Below, piece after piece: positions 1-8,194 of a stretch of 64,000 nt of DNA. Under the pieces are notes generated by a model that saw only the letters and a program-made list of their open reading frames with translations, did not search any database and was not told the DNA's origin. The position numbers and the translations under genes were made by a program. This stretch comes from Mesorhizobium sp. B4-1-4 (GTDB taxonomy: Bacteria > Pseudomonadota > Alphaproteobacteria > Rhizobiales > Rhizobiaceae), in NCBI RefSeq assembly GCF_006439395.2, contig NZ_CP083950.1, forward strand, positions 3,782,001-3,846,000. Direction: 5' to 3'. Positions within the stretch are counted from its first letter, which is position 1, and each line of letters opens with the position of its first letter.

Positions 1-319
1 CGAACTCGCAAGTTCCGGCCTTCGGTGAGCATTGGGTCGGCACGCCCGAAGCCTGGACGGCGAGGCCGCCCGCATTGCTGGCCGTCGGCGGCGGCAGCGC
101 AACCGGCGCCACGGCCTGCGCCTTCTGCTGATTGCCAACCGGCTTCGCCGCAGCGCCCGCAATGGACGCGCAATTCCTCAACTCCTTCGCCTTGGGCGCC
201 GTGTGCGGCGCGAAGACAACGCGCATGTCGAGCTTGCCGTTGGCCGGCACGGGGCCTGGATGTGTGCACGTAAAAGGACACAGCTGCGGAGGGCGCGCCC
301 GTTGTCGGAATTGGAACAT
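1..319 (-). CDS. Partial Ala/Pro/Cys-rich hypothetical protein (3' end outside window)
   Basis: The reverse strand stays open from an ATG at 319 to the window edge, so the C-terminus is missing. After about 15 Arg/Gln-rich residues the protein reads FTCTHPGPVPANGKLDM, then a Lys/Ala stretch, a Pro/Ala-rich linker and several spaced cysteines. This resembles repeat-type extracytoplasmic proteins such as DUF11, but I cannot name the family. The first 15 residues look unlike coding sequence and overlap a forward EcfG promoter, so the true start may lie further in, or the gene may be cut at its 5' end. Function unknown. Confidence 0.45.
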   Translation of the reverse strand, partial: MFQFRQRARPPQLCPFTCTHPGPVPANGKLDMRVVFAPHTAPKAKELRNCASIAGAAAKPVGNQQKAQAVAPVALPPPTASNAGGLAVQASGVPTQCSPKAGTCEF

Positions 320-337
320 TCGACGCCCCAGCCTGTT
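313..337 (+). promoter_or_regulatory. EcfG-type promoter for the small membrane protein at 500
   Basis: Exact GGAAC, 17 bases, GTT. It lies about 160 bases before the start codon at 500, with no other forward gene between. The match to the alphaproteobacterial general-stress consensus is seen directly; its activity is inferred. Confidence 0.7.
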
Positions 338-499
338 GGGAAAGGCGCGCTTCAGGGATGAGGCCGCATCGAGCGCGGATCGACAGCCGCCAATAAGCCC
401 CGGCAGCGGGCCGACGAATAGCGCTCGATGAGCGTGTCACGTCTCGCCGCCATGGCCGGTATGCAAACCGCCATGGCCGGAATGTAAGGAGATGCCCCG

Positions 500-664
500 A
501 TGTTGGAGAGTAACCTTTGGCTGGTCGTCGTAGCTGGTGGCCCCGTTTTGCTGGCAATCCTGCTCGCTTTTGTGTTGCTCATGCGGCGGCGGCGGGGACC
601 CGCCGAGCGTCAGGCGAGCAAGCAGGCCACGGAACGCCTGTACGACGAAGACAGCAGGCCTTGA
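500..664 (+). CDS. Small single-pass membrane protein (54 aa)
   Basis: This 54-residue protein has a short N-terminus, one hydrophobic segment (about residues 7-28) and a basic RRRR stop-transfer motif, followed by a charged cytoplasmic tail. The arrangement suggests an N-out, C-in inner-membrane peptide. A clear Shine-Dalgarno, AAGGAG, sits eight bases before the ATG. An EcfG-type promoter upstream suggests induction in the general stress response. No family recognised; function unknown. Confidence 0.7.
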   Translation: MLESNLWLVVVAGGPVLLAILLAFVLLMRRRRGPAERQASKQATERLYDEDSRP

Positions 665-721
665 TGGTTCTGAGGCAGCCGGGACAGGGTAACGGGCCCG
701 ATGTCGATCCCAATTTTGTCT

Positions 722-746
722 GGAACATCCCCGATGGATCAAGGTT
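722..746 (+). promoter_or_regulatory. EcfG-type promoter for the Gly/Thr-rich secreted protein
   Basis: Exact GGAAC-N17-GTT in the short gap between the genes at 500 and 790. It ends 43 bases before the ATG at 790, a typical leader length. Confidence 0.8.
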
Positions 747-789
747 GGGTCGATGTCGCAATCGAGCGATCAACGTAGGAGCTACCCCA

Positions 790-1089
790 ATGATCAAACT
801 TCTCTCAGCATCGGTATTTGCCATCATCCTTGCGACTTCGGCCATGGCGCAATCCAACGGCACCGGGAGTGGCACCGGGACAAACACTGGGTCCGGCGGC
901 ACCACTGCGGGCACTGGAACCGGCACCGGCAGCGGCACCGGCACCGGCACTACCGATACCAATGCCACCAATTCGACGACGAATTCCAACGGAATGACCG
1001 ACCGTTGCAAGGACACCGGCGCCAGCGACACCGACAACAACACCGCCAGCGGCAATACCACGTCGGACATGCAGAATTGCAATAAGTAG
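790..1089 (+). CDS. Secreted Gly/Thr/Asn-rich low-complexity protein
   Basis: The 99-residue product starts with a signal peptide ending at an Ala-Met-Ala-Gln site (about residue 20). The rest is almost entirely Gly, Thr, Ser and Asn in short GTGT-type repeats, with two cysteines near the C-terminus that could form a disulfide. It is probably periplasmic or surface-exposed and disordered. An AGGAG ribosome-binding site lies about nine bases before the ATG, an EcfG promoter is upstream and a strong hairpin follows, so this looks like a one-gene stress unit. No catalytic motif; role unknown. Confidence 0.75.
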   Translation: MIKLLSASVFAIILATSAMAQSNGTGSGTGTNTGSGGTTAGTGTGTGSGTGTGTTDTNATNSTTNSNGMTDRCKDTGASDTDNNTASGNTTSDMQNCNK

Positions 1090-1135
1090 CCCGTGTGCCA
1101 ATGCCGGCCAAGGCAGGAACTGATACGCGCGAGCA

Positions 1136-1160
1136 AGGCCCGCCGGGATCAGGCGGGCCT
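1136..1160 (+). terminator. Hairpin terminator after the secreted protein gene
   Basis: A perfect 9-bp stem (AGGCCCGCC pairing with GGCGGGCCT) with a 7-base loop lies 47 bases after the stop codon. No long T-tract follows, so termination efficiency is uncertain. Confidence 0.65.
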
Positions 1161-1529
1161 CAATTGGACCCTGTTCCATCTCTTGATGAGGTGTCGAGGC
1201 ATGAGGTGTCGCGGCGAGCCGGAAGCGTGCCGGACGACCGGATCGACTTCGCGTCGGTCCCTCACATAAGTTCCAGGTTGCCGACCACCCTTCGTGGCCC
1301 TGGCGTCCTTGGAATGTTCGGCGATCGAAGGACCTGCTCCGGGTCTTCTCTGTCGCTGGAATGGGAGTCGGTTGCCGTCGAACGGACCGCCGCGGGCCGG
1401 ATCGGGCAGCGGCCCAGGCAGGAAATAAGGACAGAGCGCGTCAAATGACGCGCTCGTGAAATCCGGAGCGGGAAGGTCGTACCGAAGGACGGGAGCAAGG
1501 ACGTTTGACCGTCAGGAATTCCCATCCAT
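1161..1529. other. Gene-free stretch with one palindrome
   Basis: No reading frame here has a convincing ribosome-binding site or protein-like composition. The only structure seen is the palindrome at 1434-1455 (10-bp arms, two-base centre). Both flanking genes point toward this gap, so the palindrome could help terminate transcription from either side. Confidence 0.5.
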
Positions 1530-1901
1530 TTAGCCAGCCTCCTGCTTTCCCGCGGACTGCTGGTCGAAGAGTGTCATGATCGCTGCGATCAGCACTGCCG
1601 GCACGACAGGTTTTTGCAGCACCTGAACCCCTGCAAATCGGGCCGGCATCTCGGAGGGGGAATAACCGGTCACAAATGCGAACGGTATGACTTTCTCACG
1701 CAGTGTGTCTGCCAGCCCATAGCTTACCTCGCCGCTCAGTTGAACGTCCAAAAGCGCGGCATCGAGTTCTTCTCCTTCCATGTAATCGATCGCAGCCTTG
1801 ACCGAAGCGGCCGGTCCCACGACTAGGTGTCCGGCGGCTCTAATCATCGCCGCATGGTCCTCGGCGATCAGCCACTCGTCCTCGACAATAAGAATGCGCA
1901 A
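1530..1901 (-). CDS. Single-domain response regulator
   Basis: A 123-residue receiver domain with nothing attached. The acidic pocket is in VEDE (residues 6-9), the phospho-acceptor is Asp52 in LLDVQL, and the conserved lysine is in the QKP motif near residue 97. It has no DNA-binding or enzymatic output, so it probably acts by protein contact or as a phosphate sink. It follows the CheB-CheR-PAS-HWE kinase gene by 14 bases on the same strand and is almost certainly co-transcribed with it, which makes it the likely partner. Confidence 0.9.
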   Translation of the reverse strand: MRILIVEDEWLIAEDHAAMIRAAGHLVVGPAASVKAAIDYMEGEELDAALLDVQLSGEVSYGLADTLREKVIPFAFVTGYSPSEMPARFAGVQVLQKPVVPAVLIAAIMTLFDQQSAGKQEAG

Positions 1902-1915
1902 TTGGGTCGTCGCGT

Positions 1916-4900
1916 TCAGGCCTTTTGGTCGAGCGGAAACGAGATCCTCACCTCCAAACCCTGCGGATGGAAAAATGTTTCAGCCGTGCCGCCCAATCGA
2001 TAGCCTATCTCGCCCCTAACCAGGGAGAGGCCGAAGCCCCCTTCCTTCGGCTCCGTGACGGGCGGCCCTCCGATCTCGCGCCAGATGAGCTGAAGTGTCT
2101 GCTCATGCACCGACCATTCGACCTCAACCCCACCGCCTTCCTTGTTCAGCGCGCCGTATTTCGTCGCATTGGTGGCGAGTTCGTGCATTACCATGCCGAT
2201 CGATAAAGCCTGCTGGGGCCTCAATTTAAGCGCCGGGCCATGGAGCGAGAAGCGTTCCGGATCGAAGGCCGCTGCTTCCTGAGCGAGCAGTTCGCCGAGC
2301 GAAACCTCCGTCCAGTTCTCCCGCGAGAGCACGCCATAGGCGCGTGCCATCGCGTTGAGTCGGCCGAGCAGGGCTGTTGCGAAACCTTCCTTGGTGGTGG
2401 AACTCTCGACCGTGCGGTTTGCGATGCTGGTAATGACCGCCAGCATGTTCTTCACGCGGTGGTTGAGTTCGGAGATCAGCACCTTCTGATGCTCCTCTGC
2501 CTCGGCCAGCGTCGTGACGTCGACGAGGGTCACCACGACGCCCTGGATGCGGCCGTCTTTGTCACGATAGGGAACGAGCCGGACCATGTGAAAGCGGCCC
2601 TGCGTGTCGCGCGCAAGGTGATGAACGATCGGCTCGCCCGTCTGGAACACGCGCCGGATCTGGTTGTGCATTTCCGGATAATCCAACTGGCTGGACAGAT
2701 CGGTAAGCGGACGCCCGACGTCGGAGGCGCGCAGGTTGAAATAGGCAGACGCCGCGGGCGTGAAGGTACGGATCACCAGATCGCGGTCGAGAAACACGGT
2801 TGCGATCTCCGTGCTCTCGAACAGGTTCTTCAGGTCGCTGTTTGCGTGGTCGAGCTCCTCGATCTTGTTCGTGAGCTCAGCATTTATGGTGTTCAGCTCC
2901 TCGTTGAGGGACTGCATCTCCTCCTTCGAGGCCTCCAGCTCCTCGTTGGTCGACTGGGCTTCTTCGTTGACCGAGACCAGTTCCTCGTTGGAGGACTTCA
3001 CCTCCTCCAAGGCCGTTTCGTACTCTTCAATCGTCGATTGCAGCCGTTCGCGGGTGTCGCGCAGGTCGCGCTCGATATGCGCGATTTCGTCTGGGCTCTG
3101 ACTCCCGAGCTGGGCTTCGGCCTTGTCGCGAGACGGACCGACCGGCTGGAACAGGACAAGGTAAAACGTCTCGCCCGAGCCCTGTTCGGACAGTGGCTCG
3201 ACGATGATGTTGACCAACTGCACCCGCTCGTCCTCGCCATCCATGGCGATGTGTTCGCGCATGACGATTTGACGGCCTGCGGCGGCCTCGCGCAAGGCCG
3301 CCCGCAGATCGAGCCGGAGCCCCCGCCGCGCCATGCTCAGCAATTGGCGGCTGGGTATGCCTTGAGCGGCTTCGAGATATTTTCCGGTCCGCGCGGAATA
3401 GTAGGCCACGTCACCTTCGGCGTTGACGACCACATGCGGCGGCGCATAGCGGTCCAAGACCTGCGCTTCAACGGACTGGCGGAACGCGCCATTGCCGATC
3501 TCGCTGCCCTTCCCCATCCTTCCGTCCGAGAAGAGGTGAGCGCCTTTGACGTTCTCGCCTACCAGCAGCGGAAGGCGCGATTTCGGCACGACGTCCTTGC
3601 GGGCCCTGAAAATGCGCTGCTTCTTGTCGACGGTGGAGAAGAGGTCGGAGTGTTGGCCTACGCTCTCCGACGTACCAAGAAAAAGATAGCCGCCGGGTTT
3701 CAAGGCGTAATGGAAGATGGGGAGAACCCGATTCTGAACGTCGGGCCCGAAATAGATCAGAAGATTGCGGCATGAAACCAGATCCATGCGCGAAAACGGC
3801 GGATCCTTGACGACGCTGTGCGGCGAAAAGATGCAGAGTTCACGCACTTCGCTGGTCAGCACGAAGCTGCCTCCTTCATGGACGAAGAAGCGGTCTCTTC
3901 TTTGTTCCGAGACGCCCTCGAGCAGGTTGGCCGGATAGCGTGCCGCGCGCGCAACGGTGAGCGCCGGTTCATCGATGTCGGTCGCGAACAATTGAATTTT
4001 GGGCACCATCGAGAGTTTGTCCATATGCTCGCGCAGCAGGATGCCGAGCGAATAGACCTCCTCGCCGGTGGCGCAACCCGGAACCCAGACCCTGACCGTG
4101 TCGGAAGCGGTTTTGCCCTCGAACAAGGTCGGAATGACCTTCTGCTCCAGCGAATCGAAGGCTTCCGCGTCGCGAAAGAAATTGGTGACGTTGATGAGCA
4201 GGTCGCGAAACAGCGACGTGACCTCGCGCGGATCCTTTCGCAGCAGGTCAATGTAGCCATTCATGGACTTCATCTGGTTGATCTGCATGCGCCGCTTGAC
4301 CCGACGAATGAAGGTCTTGGTCTTGTATCCGGAGAAATCGTGGCCGGAGCGGTCGCGCAGTATGCCGTAGATTTCCTCGCGGGCGCGGTCGGTGTGCTCC
4401 GCCGGGACCTTGCCGTCGCCTTCGCTCAACAGATCGAGCACGCCGAAGCCGCGTGTAAAATCGACGAGCTTCTCACCCATCTCTTCCGCCGGAACGGCAA
4501 TATCGACGACGCCGCTGGAAATGGCGCTTTGCGGCATGTCGGGGTTGCGGGGGCCAGAGCCGTCGCCGGCCTGAGCCAGCACGAAGCCGCCGTGCTCCTT
4601 GATCATCTTGGCGCCCAGGGTTCCATCGCCGTCGCCACCTGACAGAATAACGCCGACCGCGTATTCGCCCTGGTCCTCGGCCAGAGCGCTGAAGAAGACG
4701 TCGATGGGCTTGCGCTCCCGATTGCTCACATTGGTTTGATGGAGCTTCAACGTGCCGTCCTTGATCGACAGGACGGCGTTCTGCGGCATGACATAGACGT
4801 GATCCGGCTCCGCTCCTACCCCGTCTTTCGCGACCGCCACCGGCATGCTGGTGTATCGCCCCAGCACCTCGTGGAGCAGGCTTTCCCTTTCGGGACTGAG

Positions 4901-5026
4901 ATGGGTGATGATTATGAAAGCCATGCCGGAACCCTCGGGCAGGCCTCGGAAGAAGCTTTCCATGGCGGGGACGCCACCAGCGGACGCGCCAATGCCGACA
5001 ATGGGGTGTCTCGGTTTTTGCGACAT
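1916..5026 (-). CDS. CheB-CheR-PAS-HWE hybrid sensor histidine kinase
   Basis: A 1036-residue signalling protein. In order: a CheB methylesterase domain (about 8-190, nucleophile Ser15 in GASAGG, with matching His and Asp motifs); a CheR methyltransferase domain (about 205-470, SAM-binding VPGCATGEE); a long Glu/Asn-rich coiled coil (about 620-720); a PAS domain (about 725-830); and an HWE-type kinase domain with phospho-acceptor His856 in HRVKN, an N-box HELATNATKYGAL and the WRE signature. CheB and CheR normally act on chemoreceptors, but no receptor gene is nearby, so the target is unknown. Start: the frame is open further upstream, but the codon at 5026 begins the conserved CheB N-terminus. 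No EcfG-type promoter was found before it. Operon with the response regulator downstream. Confidence 0.9.
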   Translation of the reverse strand: MSQKPRHPIVGIGASAGGVPAMESFFRGLPEGSGMAFIIITHLSPERESLLHEVLGRYTSMPVAVAKDGVGAEPDHVYVMPQNAVLSIKDGTLKLHQTNVSNRERKPIDVFFSALAEDQGEYAVGVILSGGDGDGTLGAKMIKEHGGFVLAQAGDGSGPRNPDMPQSAISSGVVDIAVPAEEMGEKLVDFTRGFGVLDLLSEGDGKVPAEHTDRAREEIYGILRDRSGHDFSGYKTKTFIRRVKRRMQINQMKSMNGYIDLLRKDPREVTSLFRDLLINVTNFFRDAEAFDSLEQKVIPTLFEGKTASDTVRVWVPGCATGEEVYSLGILLREHMDKLSMVPKIQLFATDIDEPALTVARAARYPANLLEGVSEQRRDRFFVHEGGSFVLTSEVRELCIFSPHSVVKDPPFSRMDLVSCRNLLIYFGPDVQNRVLPIFHYALKPGGYLFLGTSESVGQHSDLFSTVDKKQRIFRARKDVVPKSRLPLLVGENVKGAHLFSDGRMGKGSEIGNGAFRQSVEAQVLDRYAPPHVVVNAEGDVAYYSARTGKYLEAAQGIPSRQLLSMARRGLRLDLRAALREAAAGRQIVMREHIAMDGEDERVQLVNIIVEPLSEQGSGETFYLVLFQPVGPSRDKAEAQLGSQSPDEIAHIERDLRDTRERLQSTIEEYETALEEVKSSNEELVSVNEEAQSTNEELEASKEEMQSLNEELNTINAELTNKIEELDHANSDLKNLFESTEIATVFLDRDLVIRTFTPAASAYFNLRASDVGRPLTDLSSQLDYPEMHNQIRRVFQTGEPIVHHLARDTQGRFHMVRLVPYRDKDGRIQGVVVTLVDVTTLAEAEEHQKVLISELNHRVKNMLAVITSIANRTVESSTTKEGFATALLGRLNAMARAYGVLSRENWTEVSLGELLAQEAAAFDPERFSLHGPALKLRPQQALSIGMVMHELATNATKYGALNKEGGGVEVEWSVHEQTLQLIWREIGGPPVTEPKEGGFGLSLVRGEIGYRLGGTAETFFHPQGLEVRISFPLDQKA

Positions 5027-5437
5027 GAAAGCCGTCTTTCTCTGAGCAGCCCAAAGGTAGATAAGGCGGCAGCGACAGCAGGCTACCCTATGCGTTTTTT
5101 CTCGCGCCTGCCAGAAATTTAGGCGCAAGATTTTTCATAAGCCGTAGCTCACCTTAGCCATGTCGGGCGACAGCATTGCGTGCGACTGGTCCCGCGGTGG
5201 TCCATACGATTGAAGTCCGGCCACAGCTTTCCCCATGCGGGCCACAGGGTTCGAGGGAGGCCGGGTTGAGCCGAAGCGTTGCAACAGAATTGGAACCTCG
5301 CATGGTGCGCGGCGTTGAATCGACCGAGGGTATCAACGCTCAGGCAGCAAGCTACCGTCCTTACAGTGCCGTCATCCGGTGACACGCCTGCTGGATGTCC
5401 CGGCGAGGCCTGTTGAGACCTAAACGGGAGGGCCGAG
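5027..5437. other. Divergent intergenic region between kinase and REC-sigma-like genes
   Basis: About 410 bases with no supported gene. It must hold the kinase promoter (reverse) and holds one EcfG-type promoter (forward, 5292-5316). Short frames on both strands lack ribosome-binding sites. Confidence 0.5.
5292..5316 (+). promoter_or_regulatory. EcfG-type promoter for the REC-sigma-like regulator
   Basis: GGAAC-N16-CGTT, the full consensus including the preferred C, 122 bases before the GTG start at 5438. Confidence 0.8.
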
Positions 5438-6019
5438 GTGCAGTTTCTTATCGGCGCGAAGGTTCTCATCGTCGAGGACGAATTCGTCGTCGCCGACGAC
5501 CTCGCGCGTTACTTCTCCGGGCTCGGGGCCACCATCCTGGGGCCAGCCCAAAGCGTTGTGCAGGCCCGGCCTTATGCCGAGCAGGCGGATGCCGCCGTAC
5601 TGGACATAGACTTGAATGGAACCCCCGTCTTTCCCATCGCCGACCGCCTGGTCGAACGTGGCGTTCCCTTCGTCTTCTTCAGTGCCCACGACCGCAACGT
5701 CATCCCTTCCCGCCTTGAGCACGCCGCCAATCTTTTGAAGTCAGCCGATCGCAGAAAGATCATCGCGGCGCTTTTCCCCGCAGGGACCCGACAGGATCAA
5801 ATCGACGAACCTGCCGATGTCCTGTCGCTGCTGCCCAAACTTCGATTGGCAGCGCGCCTGATGCTTGGCGATGCCAGTGCCGCGGACCGGCTGGTGGAAA
5901 CGACACTGGAACTCGCCATCCGCGAAGTCGGGGATCGTCCTGCTGATATCTCGACGGAACGATGGTTGAATTACCTGCTGCAAATATCCGCCGATAAAGC
6001 CGCCGACCTGCTCAATTAG
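5438..6019 (+). CDS. Response regulator with C-terminal sigma-region-2-like tail
   Basis: The 193-residue protein has an N-terminal receiver domain (acidic residues in VEDE, phospho-acceptor Asp56 in VLDIDL, conserved Lys101). The tail from about residue 125 reads LLPKLRLAARLMLGDASAAD and continues with LVETTL. That follows the start of sigma region 2 in the EcfG protein of this window (LIPALRAFAR, then DADDLVQETL). PhyR, the known anti-anti-sigma factor, has its sigma-like domain first and receiver last; here the order is reversed and only a region-2-like half is present. GTG start preceded by GGGAGG. An EcfG promoter upstream makes feedback in the stress pathway plausible. Interaction with NepR is inference. 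Confidence 0.8.
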   Translation: MQFLIGAKVLIVEDEFVVADDLARYFSGLGATILGPAQSVVQARPYAEQADAAVLDIDLNGTPVFPIADRLVERGVPFVFFSAHDRNVIPSRLEHAANLLKSADRRKIIAALFPAGTRQDQIDEPADVLSLLPKLRLAARLMLGDASAADRLVETTLELAIREVGDRPADISTERWLNYLLQISADKAADLLN

Positions 6020-6073
6020 CCCATGCCTGTCACCTGTGCCGTTGCAGCCTCAATCATGCGGCGCATGAAAACG

Positions 6074-6505
6074 TCAATTCACCATCAGCCGTCTCAGCCA
6101 AGCGACAATCCTGTTCCCGCCAACAATCCTGCGGACCCGGCCTGCAACCCAGTTTGCCTGCATCATTGTACCTACATGGCAGCTGCAGACGATGTCGTGC
6201 AATTCCCAATCCGACAGTTCGAAGAAACGCTTGGCTTCTCCGTACGTGTCGGATTTCAAGCCGGATGCACGCAGCAGCGGGTCCTCGAAGGCAACGGTAA
6301 GCGGCGATCCAGCCGCCCGCGCCTCTTCCCGCACCGCCGGGTGCAGATGTTCGGTCCCAGAGAGCGCGGCGAGGCAACGGGACGGATGCTGGTCGAGCAC
6401 TTCCGCCCAACGCTCCATTCGCTGCGCTCTGGTCGTCAGCGGGACCGGGGCAAGCGGTGTGATGTCGGCTATTGATTCCAGTTGTTCGAGTGTCTGGTGT
6501 TTCAT
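6074..6505 (-). CDS. Conserved hypothetical protein (143 aa)
   Basis: A soluble 143-residue protein with no signal peptide or membrane segment. Notable features are an Arg-rich region around residues 26-33, a central DWELHDIVCSCHVG stretch with two close cysteines, and a basic C-terminus. AGGAG lies seven bases before the ATG. An EcfG-type promoter faces it about 170 bases upstream. I do not recognise a catalytic family; the Cys-x-Cys-His cluster could bind metal or heme, which is speculation. Confidence 0.75.
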   Translation of the reverse strand: MKHQTLEQLESIADITPLAPVPLTTRAQRMERWAEVLDQHPSRCLAALSGTEHLHPAVREEARAAGSPLTVAFEDPLLRASGLKSDTYGEAKRFFELSDWELHDIVCSCHVGTMMQANWVAGRVRRIVGGNRIVAWLRRLMVN

Positions 6506-6674
6506 GACTGGCTCCTGTCGTCGTTTGTCGGCGCACGCTCACCAAGAGTTGTCGCGGCGAAAGGCGGCCCCAAGCCGCCCTGAAACCGCAGCGAGAATAT
6601 CGGTGGCACCTGGCCGTCGGCTGTGGCCCACAGATGTCAACAGACATCGGGACGCGGTGTCTGAGGCGGGACAA

Positions 6675-6699
6675 AACTGTCGACACCGATCGATGTTCC
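6675..6699 (-). promoter_or_regulatory. EcfG-type promoter for the 143-aa hypothetical protein
   Basis: Reverse-strand GGAAC-N17-GTT about 170 bases before the start at 6505. It lies in the same 429-base gap as a forward promoter of the same type; nothing else is recognised in that gap. Confidence 0.7.
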
Positions 6700-6862
6700 A
6701 CCGGCAGGAAGATTTTGTGCCGGGCTCCTGACCGGCCCTCGCTCAGTTTCTTGTTTCAGGTCGGAAAAGAGCCCCACGGCCGCGCTCCCCACCGACGCGG
6801 GGACAGCCGTGGCCAAATTGGTTCCGTCACATAGACGATCCGCGTGTCTCTTCCAGTTGCTT

Positions 6863-6887
6863 GGAACATTCGAGCCAGCTGCTTGTT
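6863..6887 (+). promoter_or_regulatory. EcfG-type promoter for the SDR gene
   Basis: GGAAC-N17-GTT ending 47 bases before the ATG at 6935. This placement argues against longer in-frame starts upstream. Confidence 0.8.
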
Positions 6888-6934
6888 CGGCCAAGCACTT
6901 CAGGTTGGCCAACACTCCAAATCGAGAGGACAGA

Positions 6935-7720
6935 ATGCGAAACGCGAAACTCGCCGTCGTCACAGGCGCCTCGAGCGGCATCGGCAAGGAACTTGCGAAA
7001 CTGTGCGCGAAAGACGGCTATGATCTCGTCATTGTCGCCGATGAACCGGCGATCGAGGAGGTCGGCGAGGCGCTTCGATCTCGAGGTGTCGCCGTCGACG
7101 CGGTGGAAGCGGACCTTGCCACCGAGGACGGCATTGACCAGCTGATCTCGAGGATCGGCGACCGTGACATTGACCTGCTGTTCCTCAACGCGGGACGCGG
7201 GCTGGGCCGAGGCTTCGTGGATCAGGATTGGGCCAAGGTGCGCCGCGTCATCGACACCAACGTCACCGGCACGGTCCACCTCGCGCACCGACTTACCCCC
7301 CGGATGGTGAGGCGGGGCCGCGGCCGGATCCTGTTCACCGGGTCAATCGCGGGCTTCATGCCCGGCACCTTCCAGGCCATCTACAACGGCACCAAGGCAT
7401 TCATCGATTCGTTCGCGATCGCGCTTCGTCACGAGCTGAAGCACAGCGGCGTCACGGTCACGCTGCTGATGCCAGGCGCCACACAGACCCGTTTTTTTGA
7501 ACGCGCCGACATGATGGATACGAAAATCGGAACCGATGAGAAAGACAATCCCGCCGACGTGGCCAGGGACGGCTACGACGCCCTGATGGCCGGCGAAGAA
7601 CAGGTCATTAGCGGCTGGACCAACAGGATGCAGGTCGCCGGCTCCCGCTTCATGCCGGCAGGGATATTGGCCGAGCGGCATCGCCGCGTGGCCGAACCCG
7701 GCTCAGCCAGCAGAAGCTGA
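6935..7720 (+). CDS. Short-chain dehydrogenase/reductase
   Basis: A 261-residue classical SDR. It has the NAD(P)-binding GASSGIGK motif near the N-terminus, the NAG-type stabilising motif (LNAGRG), a Ser in FTGSIAG and the catalytic Tyr-x-x-x-Lys in YNGTK. The substrate is not evident. An upstream frame adds 42 residues, but the ATG used here has GAGAGGA at the right distance and lies after an EcfG-type promoter. Many oxidoreductases of this kind belong to rhizobial general-stress regulons. It may reduce aldehydes or ketones formed under stress. Confidence 0.88.
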   Translation: MRNAKLAVVTGASSGIGKELAKLCAKDGYDLVIVADEPAIEEVGEALRSRGVAVDAVEADLATEDGIDQLISRIGDRDIDLLFLNAGRGLGRGFVDQDWAKVRRVIDTNVTGTVHLAHRLTPRMVRRGRGRILFTGSIAGFMPGTFQAIYNGTKAFIDSFAIALRHELKHSGVTVTLLMPGATQTRFFERADMMDTKIGTDEKDNPADVARDGYDALMAGEEQVISGWTNRMQVAGSRFMPAGILAERHRRVAEPGSASRS

Positions 7721-7796
7721 GCCCGGCGACACGCCAATGACATTTCTGGAAAGCTGTCATTTCTGAAAAGCGCAGGTTCGGATGAAGGAGCATCCC

Positions 7797-7889
7797 ATGA
7801 AAGCGCTGACATGGCATGGCAAGGGCGACATACGTTGCAATCAGGTCGCCGATCCGGCCATCGAGGACGATCGCGACAGCGGCTGCTAA
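7797..7889 (+). pseudogene. 5' fragment of a zinc-type alcohol dehydrogenase
   Basis: A GAAGGAG ribosome-binding site and an ATG lead into MKALTWHGKGDIRC and then DPAIEDDRD. These are the first 25-27 residues of the glutathione-dependent formaldehyde/zinc alcohol dehydrogenase family. The frame then hits a stop after residue 30, and nothing of the remaining 350 or so residues is present. The break coincides with the broken end of a reverse-strand SDR fragment, so one deletion probably removed both 3' ends. Confidence 0.8.
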
Positions 7890-7890
7890 G

Positions 7891-8133
7891 GTCTGGACGC
7901 GGCTCCATCTTGCCGGCGAGGCCCGGCCATTCCTGCTGCTGCGCCTTGAACGGCGGCTGGGGATATTGCTTGGTCGGATCCTGTTTCGAAACCGGGCCTG
8001 CCGGAGCCGAAGCCGCGGCGGCGCTCGCCTGCTGTGCCTGGACCGGATTTGTGATCGCCGCGAGCACGCCGCCGGCCATGCCGCCAACCACGCGGCGCCG
8101 GGATGCACCGGCTGTCCTGGATTTCTCTGTCAT
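7891..8133 (-). pseudogene. 5' fragment of a Tat-exported SDR oxidoreductase
   Basis: From an ATG at 8133 the frame shows a twin-arginine signal (SRRRVVGG, then a hydrophobic stretch to AQAQQ-like residues). It continues with QDPTKQYPQPPF and WPGLAGKMEPRPD, the signature start of the general-stress SDR family. The Rossmann fold that should follow is absent. The frame runs on to 7573, but that part is antisense to neighbouring DNA and looks unrelated. The 186-codon frame might be annotated as a gene, yet it cannot encode an active reductase. Confidence 0.75.
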
Positions 8134-8194
8134 GTCTCACTCCTGACGTGTTGCCGGGACCCGGGCTTCCGAAACTGTCGGGGCGGCCTTGGGC

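Noticed and set aside
200..280. Apparent frameshifts in the first reverse gene
   Set aside because: On re-reading the bases the frame is continuous from 319 to the window edge, so I list it as a partial gene and not as a pseudogene.
2240..3775. Forward frame of 511 codons opposite the sensor kinase
   Set aside because: Mirror of the coiled coil and CheR region; no ribosome-binding site.
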